Of a stretch of DNA of 64,000 bases, positions 11,066 to 23,881 are shown piece after piece. A program made the position numbers and the translations under genes. Origin of the DNA: Pomacea canaliculata (taxonomy: Eukaryota; Mollusca; Gastropoda; Architaenioglossa; Ampullariidae); NCBI RefSeq assembly GCF_003073045.1, contig NC_037600.1, positions 17,004,352 to 17,068,351 on the forward strand, in the 5' to 3' direction. Numbering within the stretch: position 1 is the first letter of the stretch; every line of letters begins with the position of its first letter. The notes under the pieces are model-generated. The model searched no databases. It had not been told where the DNA came from and saw nothing but the letters and a program-made list of their open reading frames with translations.

Positions 11066-12456
11066 GTGTTTTCTTGATATCCCTGTGTCTGTCCTTGAGG
11101 GTGAAATTCGGAACTGTGGTGAGGATAATTAAGTAGTTCTCTGTCTCCTACCAGGGAGGAGGATCCTAGTTCTCTACTTTGCAGGCAGTTGTTTGTTTGG
11201 CTGGCACTCAATAGATGGCGTGCGTTGTGTTTGTACTTGCATGATGGTTCACAATCTCTTCTTTTTCTAAAGAGAAGGATTGCTGTTATCCTCTCCATTT
11301 TTTTCTATTGGTGTTAATTTCATGGCTCCAGTAATTATTCTTAGTCCTTTATTCTGAACTTTGTCCAGGATTATCACCCAAGCACTTGAAACATGTTCAA
11401 GGTGCAGTCTTGCAGTTCCTTAGTTGAGTCAGTATATTCATAGTTAAGCTCACTCATGTACAGAACATTGCAAGGCCAAGAGACTCACATTCCTGGTAAT
11501 GCTGTGAAAGTTTGAACAGTAGAAGCAGGACAGTGAAGAAAGTGGTGTTGTTGGTGGTGGTGGTTGGATTTGTAACTCGTCTTTCTCCATGTGGATACGA
11601 GATCAAGGAGCTGCACAAGAAAGACTACAAACGAACCGACAGTCGCCCATGAAGCAAACACAAGTGTCAGTAAACACAGAATAAAAACAGTGAATGGATG
11701 AGGAACTGAAGTGAGCGGACAATTCTCTAACATGATGGAATCCGGCCCAGAGCTGTCTGTTGTCTAAACGGTTTTTCCAACGTTCATGCTTTAAGCACAT
11801 ACTAGTAAAAAAGTGGGAAAATATTATCACTAGAAGATTCTCGAATCTCAAATGTGAGGTTGTACTGAGCGCAAGCCTCAGGCCCTCAACTTTGACCCGA
11901 GTTTTGCAGGATAACCTTTCGTACAATAATCTCCCTATTGATACTGAGGTCACACATACTTGGCCCTTATTCCTTCTGCACTGATGGGGAGAAATGTTTC
12001 ACTCCCCTTTTCTGTGGGTGCATGGGTGTGTGTTTGAAACAATCTCCAGAAAAGTTCTTGTTTTTTCGACACAAAAAAATGCTAACACCTTTCTTTTGGT
12101 AAATATTTTTCTCATGCAGCGCTTGCAAGCTTGTGTGTAACTTGCTTGTCAACATGGATGCAAAGCATGTTAATATTCAAATGAGTGGGGTTATAGTGGT
12201 GGATACCTTTAGTAACACGAAATACACTTTTGTCCAGACTGAACTGTTTACGAAGTTGTTGATGTTAGCTCGTTCTCGACCCGACAGCTACATTGCCTGG
12301 TAGGTCTCAATCAGAAGAAATTTCCCTCAACAACAGTGTATATTTATAATATTTTAATGTTATTCTGTGCAGCAGGTGTATGTTAAGAGTGGTGATGACA
12401 GAGGTTTACAACAAACTGACTTTCCGATCGTCTGCAAACAAACATTTGTTGCTTAC
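11066..12456. other. Proximal part of the FMO 5'UTR intron, no gene seen
   Basis: No supported exon, RNA gene or repeat. Several short ORFs on both strands lack motifs, and I treat them as chance. Confidence 0.45.
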
Positions 12457-12533
12457 CTGTTCGTGTGGTGCGAGCTCGTGAGGTGAAGCGCTGGTGACAA
12501 CACCCTTATGTAACGGGGTTTTCAGACTTTATA
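12457..12533 (-). promoter_or_regulatory. Candidate FMO promoter and non-coding first exon
   Basis: On the minus strand a TATAAAG box (12527-12533) is followed about 70 bases later by a strong splice donor ACAG|GTAAGC (exon end 12457, donor 12456-12455). With initiation about 30 bases below the TATA box, the first exon would be about 12500-12457. It would join the acceptor whose exon edge is 5070, just before the FMO start codon. That acceptor shows the FMO message has an upstream exon, and this is the best candidate I see. It is an inference without transcript data. Confidence 0.4.
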
Positions 12534-14573
12534 CAAGCGGCCAACAGCAGGCAATCATATAAAACTCACGTATCAGTGTGGATGCACCTTTTTTGAGATT
12601 ACGATAAAGAATAAGTAGGCCGCACTTATTTTGTCACAAGGTCTCTTCAACAAGGTAGAGGGGCTGACAGCTCGAGTCATTTGGCGAGCAAGTGTTCGAC
12701 TCTTTTCTCGGGGCCGACTTTTTTATGAGGGCGGTGCCTGTCTCTCCCTCCTCCCTATCCATTCCTGACAGCTGGGTAGACTGGGGAATGTTCCCTATAC
12801 GCCACACTTTTCATGTTTTGAAGAAAACTTCCTTAACAACAACTTGAAGTACGTTTTCTCAGTTCTTTTAATTTTATTAAACGATGTTTTATAGTCAATA
12901 AATGCACAGTAAAGATGCTTCTTAAAAAGTTTATTATTTATGTAAACAAATAATCAATTGTTGAATCTCAGCCTTGAATCCAGCTTGCTCTTGGCCGAGT
13001 TTCTTGTAATGACATGTATCTACGAAGTAGGATAAGCTTATGTTTAGCATGGATGTGAACAGTTTACCAAAGCAATAAAGGATAGTAATCCCTCAGTAGT
13101 TTGGTCACTAAGGGAATCCTTCTGCTTATATGTATCAAAATTATTTAAACCGCGCACCATTGTGTTGGAATTTCTCTAGTGTGTAGCATGACATTAGGTA
13201 GATTAATGATAACTTCTAGCAGCTCTCTTTCAGGAATTTGTAATCTTGGCCACATGATTTATTCCCTTTTTAATTTATTTAAAGAATTACTTTGCGTATA
13301 CCTTCTCCTTTAAGGCAATTTATGAAGTTTACAAAAACACAAAAAACCCTTTGTTCAGGACAGTTGGAAGTATATGACCTATAAGATTGTGTTACTTTCT
13401 TGCTCATACATGAAAATAAAAAACTTGATTCAGCATAATCGTGCAAGGTATGCTGATTAATGCAATTCTCTATTTCCTTTTTTCACTATGCAAACCCTCC
13501 CCTTCTCACTGTCTTAGTTTATTCAGCTCCTCTCTTAGTACAAAGAGCATCTTCTGACAAGACACAGTCATCTTGGCCATCATCATCACAATCAAAATGA
13601 CCATCATCATGATCAATGTCATCATCGTTACCATCAGGTGATCGTCAAACACAAGGCATGTCATGCATACAGGTTAATGGATTTTATTACTTATTGACCC
13701 AATAAAAACTGTTTAAAAAATGAAAAGTGTGCAGACAGATGAAGAATGTGTACATGTGACAGCTTTAAAACACAGCATTATGTTGAGAAAGATAAAGGTA
13801 TGAAGCCTAGAGGATAATATTGCACATAAAAGTTATACATTACATTTGTAAACACATTTTCTCTTCATAAGAACTATATGGACAGTTCATGCTGCAACTG
13901 AAGTCACAGAGAATGAGTGAATAGATCCTTGCTTCCAACAGATAATACTTCTCGTTCTATAAGCTGGGATGAGAGGATTTTTGTGTCTTCAACAGATGTA
14001 CCTTAATGAGAGACCAAAATCTGAATAACAACGAACATTCTGGACATATGTCATAGCAAAGGCATTCTTAGAAGCTAGTTTCTGTAGGACTGCTAAGTAA
14101 AATTTCAATCCTCTTCTGCTAAAGAAACTTTCTGCTCTTTAGATTTCTAGATAACCATTGCTAAACTTGTGCTGGATCTTCAGTAATAATGTCAGCAAAA
14201 GATGGGTTGCCTAACATCTTGTTAATTTATTCATATAAACAGTCATCCTTTAAAATGATGAGAATACCCCCATAAAAAAACTTCAAAAAAAGTTCTATAC
14301 AAATACTTGTATATATTCACCACGTTAACTAAATCTATTTTTGTGAACTGCTTTTTACTTCATGCAATATATCATATATCATGTGGAATGTCTGATATTA
14401 ACTCTTTGCAGTTCTGATTTTCACACAGCTTGCTGTGTGATGTTTCTTGCTCTGTGAATTACTGCATTGATGCAGTTTTTCGACTTGATATGTTTGACTG
14501 TACTGTGAAGAGTTATGGCCACTTCCTCTCTTCATTTCCAAAAGCCAGAAATGAAGTTTAATAATGATGCTAG
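12534..14573. other. Intergenic: FMO upstream and POMT1 3' flank
   Basis: No coding exon seen. Minus-strand polyadenylation hexamers (AATAAA) occur at 14224-14229 and 13683-13688, so the POMT1 3'UTR could be about 350 or 900 bases. A degenerate CAT-rich simple repeat lies at 13575-13640. Confidence 0.4.
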
Positions 14574-17500
14574 TTAAACACGGCTATGCTGCAAAAATTC
14601 CCAGCTTTCTCGCCAGGTGAGACTCTGAATGTCTTCTGCAGATAAATCAGCATTTCCAAAAGAAAAAGGTAAGAACTGCAAGAAAGCATAGGCAGCACCA
14701 GCGGTCAGTACGCCCATTCCACCGATCATGAGGCTTGATATGGACACATATCTGCAACCAAAGCCAAATGATGTCTGAAGTCATCTATGATACAATCATT
14801 GTAATTACAAGGGTCGTTCAAAATGTTCTCCCTCACCCAGAAAGAAGAGCCATAGCTGAACATTTTTGTTGAGATAACACAATACCACAAAACCTAGAAA
14901 AACTTATTTCTATTTCTCCTATGTTTGAGAAGAAGAAATCCATCTTCAGTGTTTTAGACTTACTTTTCAGACCCTTGTTTCTTATAGCAGGTTCTAGGTT
15001 AGGATAAGGTATTAAACACTTAAATTTCTTATAGCCGAAATTCATATGCTGGGGCTTCCAATATTGAGGTTTAACTGCACTCTAGAACACTCTAATCTAG
15101 AAAGCTCAACAACATACAAGCACAGAGCTATTTGACCCTCCCCCAGCAGCTACTCTCAACCAGAGCGCTGGCCCACGTATCTGCTTACCTGGACTCGATG
15201 GTTAACAGGTGATCCATTAATGCTGCCAAGGTGAGAATTTTGAAGACAAGTGCTGGCAGATAGTGGTGGAGAAATAGCGTGCGGTCATCTGTCAGGAACG
15301 GGAGGTAGTGCAAAAGATACCCCCCTACCAGCAACTCCCCAACAAAAATAAAGTGCTGCCACTCTGCTGCAAAAACAAAACAAAAAAACCAAAACAAAAC
15401 AAAATAAGAGACCAATTAAGAACAAGTCTGTGGGCAACAAGTTTTCTTCTGAGACGGCCAAGTGAAATTTTATTATAAATAATGCTGAATGTGGTGGTGT
15501 GTGGGGGTTTTGAGCTAGAAGGGTTCTAAGTAATGACACACTGTCCAGTCCTCACCGACTCTGGCAGGGATACTTTATTTGTTTACAGGAAGGTCCGAGA
15601 CTATATTAAGCTTGTGTTTTTTGTTTATATTTCTATTATAAAACAATATCAGTGGCTCAAAATGAAAATAAACTTTATACACAGCAAACTGCAACACTAT
15701 TCAGCCAAGCAAATGTAAGTTGAGAGGGTACAATGTAAGCTGAGAGAGACAGACTGATGGGAAGGGAGGGGAACCAAAGGCAGGCGCCACCACAGCTGTT
15801 ATTGCCTCCTTGACTAGAGGGTGGAAACTCTTTCAAATGTACTTCATTTATTATACATAATATAGGGCAAATGGTCGACCAGAAGCAGTCTAAATGTATC
15901 AATTGTTTTTCAAAGTGCGAATTTTGTCCCCCCCCAACCCACAAAAAAAAAAACCAAACCAAAATACAAACTTATAGAGCACAAAACATAGGTCATAAGT
16001 TGCATTGGGGAGATAGTGATAATAGAGACAATGTTTACAAAGTGAATTATGTCCATAACATTGTCTGGGTCATATCTAAGTGTGGGTTGCAACAACGATG
16101 GACTTATTGGAGGTTTGACCGTATTAACTCTAATGATTCTGGGTTTTTCTTTTCTTAAATTATGTTTTCTTCATTTTCAGATCTGAAAAACTGTTACCAG
16201 ATATGCTACCTTCTGTGATATCATAAACTGCTCGCTGTCGTCTCAGATAGTAGAACACTCCAAGCAGTAAATACAGCATCACAGAAACAGTGGCTGCAGA
16301 CCAGATGACAATGTTTCCCAGCAAGTGAATCTGAGCCTAAGAAATGCACCATAACTTTCTATCAGATACTGACAAAATAAATTCAGTTGCTCTATGACAA
16401 ATCAAGTGTGCAGCACGCACACACACACTCACACACTTTCTCGTGGACACTCACCGTGTGCTTACAATTTGTTTTTTTAATGTTTTTGACTGTCCTTTAA
16501 AGACATGAAGTTTGACCATGAACATGTGAAATGAACATTCACAGAACTTGATTTCTGCATGTTTATTCTGCACGGACTATTCACTGATGGGCAAAAAGAC
16601 ATGCTCACATTGCTGTCTGGGCTCATCCAGTAGGCTATATTTCGAGCCATGAAAGGCCATTCTAGTGGCTGCGAGCTGTATTTGTGCTCCATTTCTGCAT
16701 CCTGCTTAGACGTGAACATCTTGATTTGCAGCTCCCAAAACTTGGCCCAGAATGAAAGCCGTGTGGGTTCAAGAGGAAGTAATTCTGCATCCCTTACTTC
16801 TGCTGTCTGGTCTTGTTTTCCTTGGTCTTGAAAGGAAGCAGAACACAAGTCAACCTTTATATTTAAAATGCAAAGCCTTCATATTATAGTAGAGTGCCAA
16901 GAATTGTGCTAAATGTGCAAGACAGATAAAATATGACATAAAACAACCCAAGCACTCGAGGTTCTTTCTTCAAAAATCACAAAGCAAACATGCTACAGCT
17001 GCATGACCTACTTTTGGTATATCGATGCTCTTCTACATTCCAGATTGTGTCTCGCTGGTTGATAAGGCGATCTGCAGTCACTTCAAGCTGGTGGAAACCC
17101 CACTCTGGAAGTTGCTTTCCTGTAATCTGAATAAAACCCACACCACAACAGCAACTATTAGATTAAAAGAATTAGATGAGCAATAATGATGAGGGTGACT
17201 CTGTATAAGGCAAAATCCCAACAAAGGCCAGGCTCTCTACTTCACATCATTAGGCTATGCCTCAAGAAAGAAAAAACAACAGTTGATGAAGAAAGTCCCT
17301 TCAAAAATTTAGTACTCTCTCTCACAATACACACCAATAGGCAACTTTATGACACATTTTAACCATGAGAAGCTTCAAGCTGTAGAGGTGATACTTCAGG
17401 AAATATTTCCAGAACAAGAAAGTCTTTAACACCCATTTAATAATAATAAATGTTTATTTATAGTGCTTTTCCCCCATCAACATAGGCAAACTTAAGTCGC

Positions 17501-20500
17501 ACAAGCATATATTTATCCATAGGCATCAAATGCACCTTAAAAATTCATTCATCATTCAAATCATAACTACTCAGTCTCTCTCTCTCTTTTACACACACAT
17601 ACACACAGAGTGGAGGAAACCAGAATATCCAAAGCTTTTAACTCTCTGTAATTTGTCAGTCAGTCTTTACGTCTGCAATACGTCATTACAGTTTGTCAGT
17701 AGTTTTCAAACGAGCAAAGAACTGTTCCAGAGACACCACAGTAGCTCCAGAGAGAATCAGTATCAACTGTGTCTGTCGTCAAATTTTTTTCAGGTGGGTA
17801 AATTTTAAAAATTTGATTGTACATTAAAATAGGCCCTACCCACCTTTCCAAAGAAAAAAAAGGGGGGGGGAGAAGAAAACTACTTAGAGTCTAACAATTT
17901 CTCTTCATGTGGACGTACTTTTATTGCAGCAGATGTGTTCACATGGATAAGCCTAACCTGACTCTGTATTGTCTGCCAGATGTCGGTGGGGCTTTCACGA
18001 TTGGTGATGTCCTGAAAGGATTAGGATGTAAATGATGAACAGAAATCTAGGCGCTCAAACAAATGCAAGCAAGCATGTCTATATCTGCTAGTTTTTTCAC
18101 ATTTACTTTAGTCACAATTTACACTCACAAAGTCTAGGTACTACTACAAGGAAACTGTTCATAAGGTGTGGTCACCCACTGTCTATTGTCTTCCCTGTGG
18201 TTGCACTGCCTCACTGCCATCCATACATGTGATTTTGCTCTCTCATGTTTCTCTTCTCTCCAGCTTCACACCACAGATACAAGACAATTTTTGCATCTTG
18301 ATCCACTGTTGTCAGATATACTTTTATTTGTAAAGTGCATTTTATCTATGCCTTTCACTCATAATTTCCAATGTTTTCAACTGTCTTCTATCCATGTATT
18401 GTCTGCAAATAATTTCTAGTCTGCTGTACTCACCACCCTCCATAAATTCTGTGCTGGCATGGACACATTGTAATCAATGTAGCATGATACCTCCTGGTTT
18501 TGTGGTGTAACTGGAGCAGCTACATCATGGCTGAAAGATAAGAAACTCAAATAACAAAGTAGTAAATAGACAAACTTGAGAAATCCATACAATGAAGTTA
18601 CTTTAAAGCATGACCAAGTAAGCTCTACATGCATGCATACACTCTTACCTGTTGAGAGCCCGACTTGTTATCCCATGAATTAGCTGCACAACGTCACCAT
18701 GTCTTACAGGCACAGGCTTTTCATCTACCACCAAGCTGTTTCTGTTTCCCATGATATAAAACAACACAAGGAAATCATACTTGAAAAATATATTTACATA
18801 TTTATAATCACATTTTAAAAGTTTTACACATTTTTAAATTTTAAGGTACGGATGCACTAGAAGTAATCTAAAATACAGATCACCTATCTGGGTGTTTGAC
18901 AATCCACCAGTTGTTCACATCTTTGAAGATGTAGCATGTGACCTGCTGCTGATGGGAACTTCCTCGAGAGTCTGGATAACGAATGGGGTACACATGAGCA
19001 TGGGAGTGCAGCCAGCAAGGACTACTTCCTACATTAGTCGTGTGCCGCAGGGTTATTTGAGATCCATAAACAACATGTAAAGGTTGACCCTTGGTCAAGG
19101 CTGCCAGGCCACCCTAAAACAGAAATATTTTCTATGCTTTGCACATCTGTTTTCTATGCACACTTATCACATTCACAAAGTATATAAAGGCAAATTTGAA
19201 AGCACAGGTGGTTAAACAGGTCTCTGCATGAATACATGAACATTCCTGAAATGCAAATCATTCAGTCATCTAGGTAGATATGGTACAAATGCACACTCCC
19301 TATTCTGAGCAGAGGAAAAAATAGTTTTTAAAAAATGTACCTCAAGGCTGGCCTGAAAAGCGCTGGTCATGGCAGTATCATGTGGTCCTGCTTTGGTCAG
19401 TAAACTCAGGTGAATGTAAAATATACCCAGGTAAATGCACACAGGTAGCACAACAAGGGCAAGTGTGCGAACAAACAGATGTTTCACCAAGCAGCTCTGA
19501 AGCAGTTTTATGACACAATTCATGTTCCTTGCACTTCTTTTCAGCACACATTAATGACACAGTCACACAGTTAACTACAGTTATGCAATATGGAACTGAT
19601 ATTCTGTCAACATTTTATATCAGCTCAAAAAAAATAACCAAGAGTACTGAAGAAAAAGTTGCTGAAAAAGTGTCCACCTAAACATGTTACATTAAAACCT
19701 GTCTTTATAATACAACTTACAGGGAGCAAACAAACAATTTTGTGAACTAAAATAATGCTGGCTAAACTGAGATGTTCAGCTGACAGACATTGTCTTACAT
19801 CTGAAATAGTAAGGTCATCCAGCATATTCCAGTAGTCCTTGGTGGCTAGATACAGGATCAAGATTCCCGTGAAAGCCCCAGTGTATTTGACACTGCAGAT
19901 GATATCAAAATATCAATGACAGGTTATGCTTACAAAATGACAACTTGAACTCTTTCTTTTTACAACAAAAAGAATCTTGAAAGTTTTTCCTCCCACTCCT
20001 GTTACTCTTACAGATTTACAGGTTTATCGCCATTCCAGTAAGGCCAAGATATAAGTGCAACTTTTTCTCACTACCCCTTCCCAATGGCTGCTACATCCAA
20101 AAGGCATCTTTGAGTCAACTTTTGGGGGCTGGATTGGCAGAATGGGTAAAATACTCCCTTCTCATCCATACACTGTATGGGTTTAAACTCTCTAGATCTA
20201 TAAATAAATAAGTTAATTTCTTTAGTATTATAGGGTTTTTATAGTGGTGCCTTTTCCCACAACTGACATGTTAATAATGCTGAGTATCCAGGCCTCCCAA
20301 CAGCATAAAATCACCAATAAATGGAAATACTATCTTTACCAACAAATGCTTTGTTTATCCCTGCAGAAAATTATATATTTGCCTGCTCCACTTATACAGT
20401 AACAATCCATTTAAAATGCTAAGCTTTGGGTTCAAATGCTTTTACAATCATATGAAAGGCTTTGTGTACAAGTGCTTTACAATCATATATGATATTAGGC

Positions 20501-23500
20501 TTTGAGATACGTTCTTTTGTAGCAGTTTACACTTAAGCTTCAATCTAATATCAAAATGACATGTTAACACAACATTCAGGTTACACACCTGAGAGAACAG
20601 GTAAAGCTAATTCCTGTGAGGCACAGCCAAAACCACCAAGTAACAGAAAATGACCTGGAAAATGAACAGCATTGAGAATTGAATAAATGTTCACTAAGCA
20701 AAGATACCAATAAGCACAGAGTAACTAAAACACATCCATACGGAAAAATTGAAAGTGAAACTAGCGCATTCTCTTTAGTTCTGTTTCACCCTTCTCATAA
20801 TGACTGAATTTATTTAGCATTAATTTTAGTGCAGGTTTGCAGACACTGCTTCTTACATTTTCTTTCTCTGTGCAGAAGCTAATTTTTTAGGTCAATAGAT
20901 CAGTTTAACAACCATCATTTCTGACCCTGTCTACCCTAGAACAAGCTGGATGTTCTTTGGGAACTAAAGATGGACTTACGTCTAAAATGAGCTGGATGTT
21001 AACTTGTCTCTAGGAACTAATGACAGACTAATTTTTATATTTAACCTTCACATACCTGTGAGAAAGACCACGGAACTTCAGAAAAGACATGACAGAAAGG
21101 CAAGAGAAAAAAATCATCATGCCTTCCATTAACATGAAACGAGACTGCACCAGCAGAGCATTGTCTGAAATAAGCAGCACATAAGAAGAAACAATGCATT
21201 GGGGATACAAATAAACACAGAAATGATATAATACCAATATCTCATTGCCACTGGGACACACATGAACACAAAAATAGTATACTAATACCAATATCTCACC
21301 AAAACATATATCAAATATAAAGACATACTGACTGGTCATGGTCTGCTATAAAACTGCAGCAGCAACATTTTGTACTCATTTTCTCAGAAAAAAATCAGTA
21401 GGTGTAAAGGGCGGATTCAAGTAACAATTATTTGAAATGACACAAACTGGTTTTTAAAATGCTATTAAAATGCTATTCAAGGTGCTCAACATATTCCATT
21501 CAAAACTGTTCAGAAGGACAAAATATCAGGAGGATAACATCTTATTTTTTTTTTTTTTTTTTTAAGTGAATGAGAAATTACAACCAACCAAGTAGGACAA
21601 ATCCTGCAGCCATGGTTGCAGCCCACCTTGACATCTGCAATTCTGCACAAATCTGATACACCAAGGGCACCACAAGACTGCCTGTGACTGCAGGCACTAG
21701 GCGAAGGATCTCCACTGGCACTGTGGGTGGAAACTCTGATCCAATCCTGTCTAGCTTGATGTCACCTTCAAAGCCTGCATAGCTTCCTGTGATGCAATGA
21801 CAATAAGACAAATATAACTGACAAGTGAATGGTACACTTTACAGAGGAGGGCCCAGTATGGTCTCATACATGCTGTAAAATGCAGGGGTCTTGTCAATTC
21901 AACCATGACTCAAAGTTGATTCGACCACAGCCCTTAGTCGATTTGACCACTGCCTATAGTCAATTCAACCGCAGCATTGTCGATGCAACAATTTGGTCAC
22001 AAAATATATTTGATGTAATCTTCTTTATTGTCCTTGGTTGACCTGCGCAGGTTGATCTTTCTCTCATTTCATTGTTTGTATGCGTTTGTGTGTAAGAGGG
22101 AGATGTTGCTTGATAGAAGTAAGTTTTTATAAAACAATTTATTAAGTAGCTTCTATTATTGCTGAAGGCATATTTTCATACATCGCTGTGAAATAGCTTC
22201 TAATCCAACTAAGTCAGTCTCCACAAACTCCAATTCGGCTGATTTGACTAACAGAAATGCTGCGTAGTTATTACAAACCTTTCGAAGTTGCACTAAACAG
22301 GCCCGCTATGTATGTGCCATATGGCTGTGTGATGCTGATTGCTCTGCTATTGCGTAAATTAAAATTAAACAAAGGAAGGAATGTAACCTTTTTTCTCACT
22401 CATACATAGGTATCCATGCACCATATTATTTCAAAGCATCGAGCATCCATTTTTTTTTATTTGATAGTGAGTTGCCTATATAAATATATATCTATCACAC
22501 AACTAATTTGCATTGAAAAAATGTTGGGATTTTTTTTGACACACAACAAGCAACACATACATCATGACACTAAATGATAATTTCTGTACTTGATCGTCAA
22601 ATCAACTGAGGCTAGTGGTTGAATCGACTGGGTCAAGTCAGTAAATGGTCAAATCGACTACTGACCTACATGCATGCCCACACCCCTTACACATTCATAT
22701 TTGTGTACCTGCCAGTGCAAGTAGAAGTTTTCCCAGGGGTGGATGAACATCAAAGAAGAAAACTCTGTTCATGTATAAGGACACAAACTTGGCAAAATGA
22801 AGCTCATCAAACCTGCAACAAGATCACATTTAAAACTGAAAGTTAGCCATATTCTATGGCTATATTTCACATGATTAAACAGCAAAAACAGCTGTGGTTT
22901 TTTTTAACTTGTTTTTTAGGCCAGGAGATAATAGTTGTCAATTTATTGGGATAGAATACTGACATCTACTTCAAGCAACCAGAAGCAACTTTGGCCATCT
23001 TAAATATTGAAACAAGGAATGGAGAAAACTGAAAAGGTAGCAGCAACTTAAAAAGTAGTATTTACAATCTGGAGGGAAAAAACCAAACTCCCAGGCATGA
23101 AAGAATGCAATCTCATTGCACCTAACTTAAGAATAATAATTAAACCAGCTGGAAGGTCAGTCTACATAATATATGACAATTAAATTCATTACAGCATATA
23201 CACTCACTGCAGTAATAAATAAAAATCGACTGAAATCACAATGATGCTTACACGGCGGCACGGGGAAGCCCTAACGCCCACGTCCGTGACACAAGAGAAA
23301 TAGCTGTCAGCAGCAACTGCATGAGGTCGATATGGACAGTGACAGTGAAAGGCTTGGACATTGTCTGCCTTCTCTTTAGAGCTGATACTTGGCATTGTGA
23401 GGTTACATGTTGGGGCTCTCCCTTCTGATGCTCTGGCACTGGTGCACCATCTCCCTGAATAAATAAATAAACAAACAACATTTTAAGGACTGACTCAGTA

Positions 23501-23759
23501 AAATTTAAAGGAAGACTCAGAATGTTCGACTCATTTCAAACGCCAATGCTCTAACCACTTGGCTATCCGCTTCTAAACTTATGATACTTTAAAAAAGTAC
23601 ATCATCCATAATACGGGAGGCAAATGCTTGTGTACACACCCTCTCTTCCTCTCTCTCCCCTTTGACAAAAATCTGTCTCACCTGTTCTCGCTCTTGAGAC
23701 TTTTCTACAGCAGTACGCAGTACACCTTGTGCTGAGCTTGTCGGAAACACATCTGCCAT
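14574..23759 (-). CDS. POMT1: Protein O-mannosyltransferase 1, 17 coding exons, 776 aa
   Basis: ER multi-pass GT39 enzyme that, with POMT2, transfers mannose from dolichyl-phosphate-mannose to Ser/Thr of alpha-dystroglycan and other proteins. Exons in transcription order: 23759-23682, 23454-23252, 22812-22709, 21786-21589, 21164-21056, 20654-20589, 19892-19799, 19496-19341, 19113-18884, 18735-18649, 18530-18434, 18011-17919, 17126-17012, 16826-16609, 16336-16210, 15366-15189, 14751-14574. All phases close to 776 aa (human about 747). Visible are the essential loop-1 Asp-Glu (FDELHF, D96-E97), [15 protein letters not shown], and a lumenal MIR region from residue 337 with [16 protein letters not shown] and NNWWIVK. 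C-terminal membrane helices ([16 protein letters not shown]) end in [11 protein letters not shown] phrases fit POMT1 rather than POMT2. The exon-4 donor (TTG|GTTGGT) is weak and the least certain junction. Confidence 0.95.
17441..17525. repeat. AAT-initiated interspersed repeat fragment
   Basis: AATAATAATAAATGTTTATTTATAGTGC has the look of an inverted SINE or small-element 3' end (short AAT repeat next to a TATAGTGCTTT motif). A similar AATAATAATAAATGTGCAG start occurs at 28807 in DROSHA intron 3. Only the terminal motif is supported; full extent is unknown. Confidence 0.35.
21887..22666. mobile_element. MITE-like element with repeated subterminal motifs, POMT1 intron 3
   Basis: The two ends are imperfect inverted copies built from repeats of a GTCGATTTGACCAC-like motif. 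The left end has GTCAATTCAACC, GTTGATTCGACCAC, GTCGATTTGACCAC and GTCAATTCAACC. The right end carries the complementary GTCAAATCAAC, GTTGAATCGAC and GTCAAATCGAC. About 600 bp of AT-rich, non-coding sequence lies between. This fits a non-autonomous DNA transposon. The exact termini and target duplication could not be settled, so the limits are approximate. Confidence 0.5.
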
Positions 23760-23778
23760 CTTTCAATGTCACACTACA

Positions 23779-23881
23779 CTAAGTTCTTCGTTTCTTCATT
23801 GAAGCTAAGTTGGCCAGCTTGCTCTCTTTAGTCGATTTCTCCAAACTATAGCACATGTGTAGAGCCTTTCTTTGTGCCTGG
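23779..23881 (-). other. Candidate terminal coding exon of an unidentified small gene
   Basis: After a good acceptor (TTTCTTACTCTAG) there are 33 codons containing QRKALHMCYSLEKSTKESK and ending MKKRRT then TAG. The stop is 19 bases upstream of the POMT1 ATG on the same strand. The ORF is open further upstream to 23967. The residue mix looks protein-like, but I recognise no family. It may be the last exon of a small gene whose other exon is at 25174-25236, or simply POMT1 5'UTR. The two exons are not phase-compatible directly, so at least one exon would be missing. Confidence 0.25.

Noticed and set aside
17919-17958. Ending POMT1 exon 12 at the GTTAGG donor (17958)
   Set aside because: That would drop the conserved VRLIHVNTS segment; the next donor, AAA|GTACGT, keeps it and the phase.
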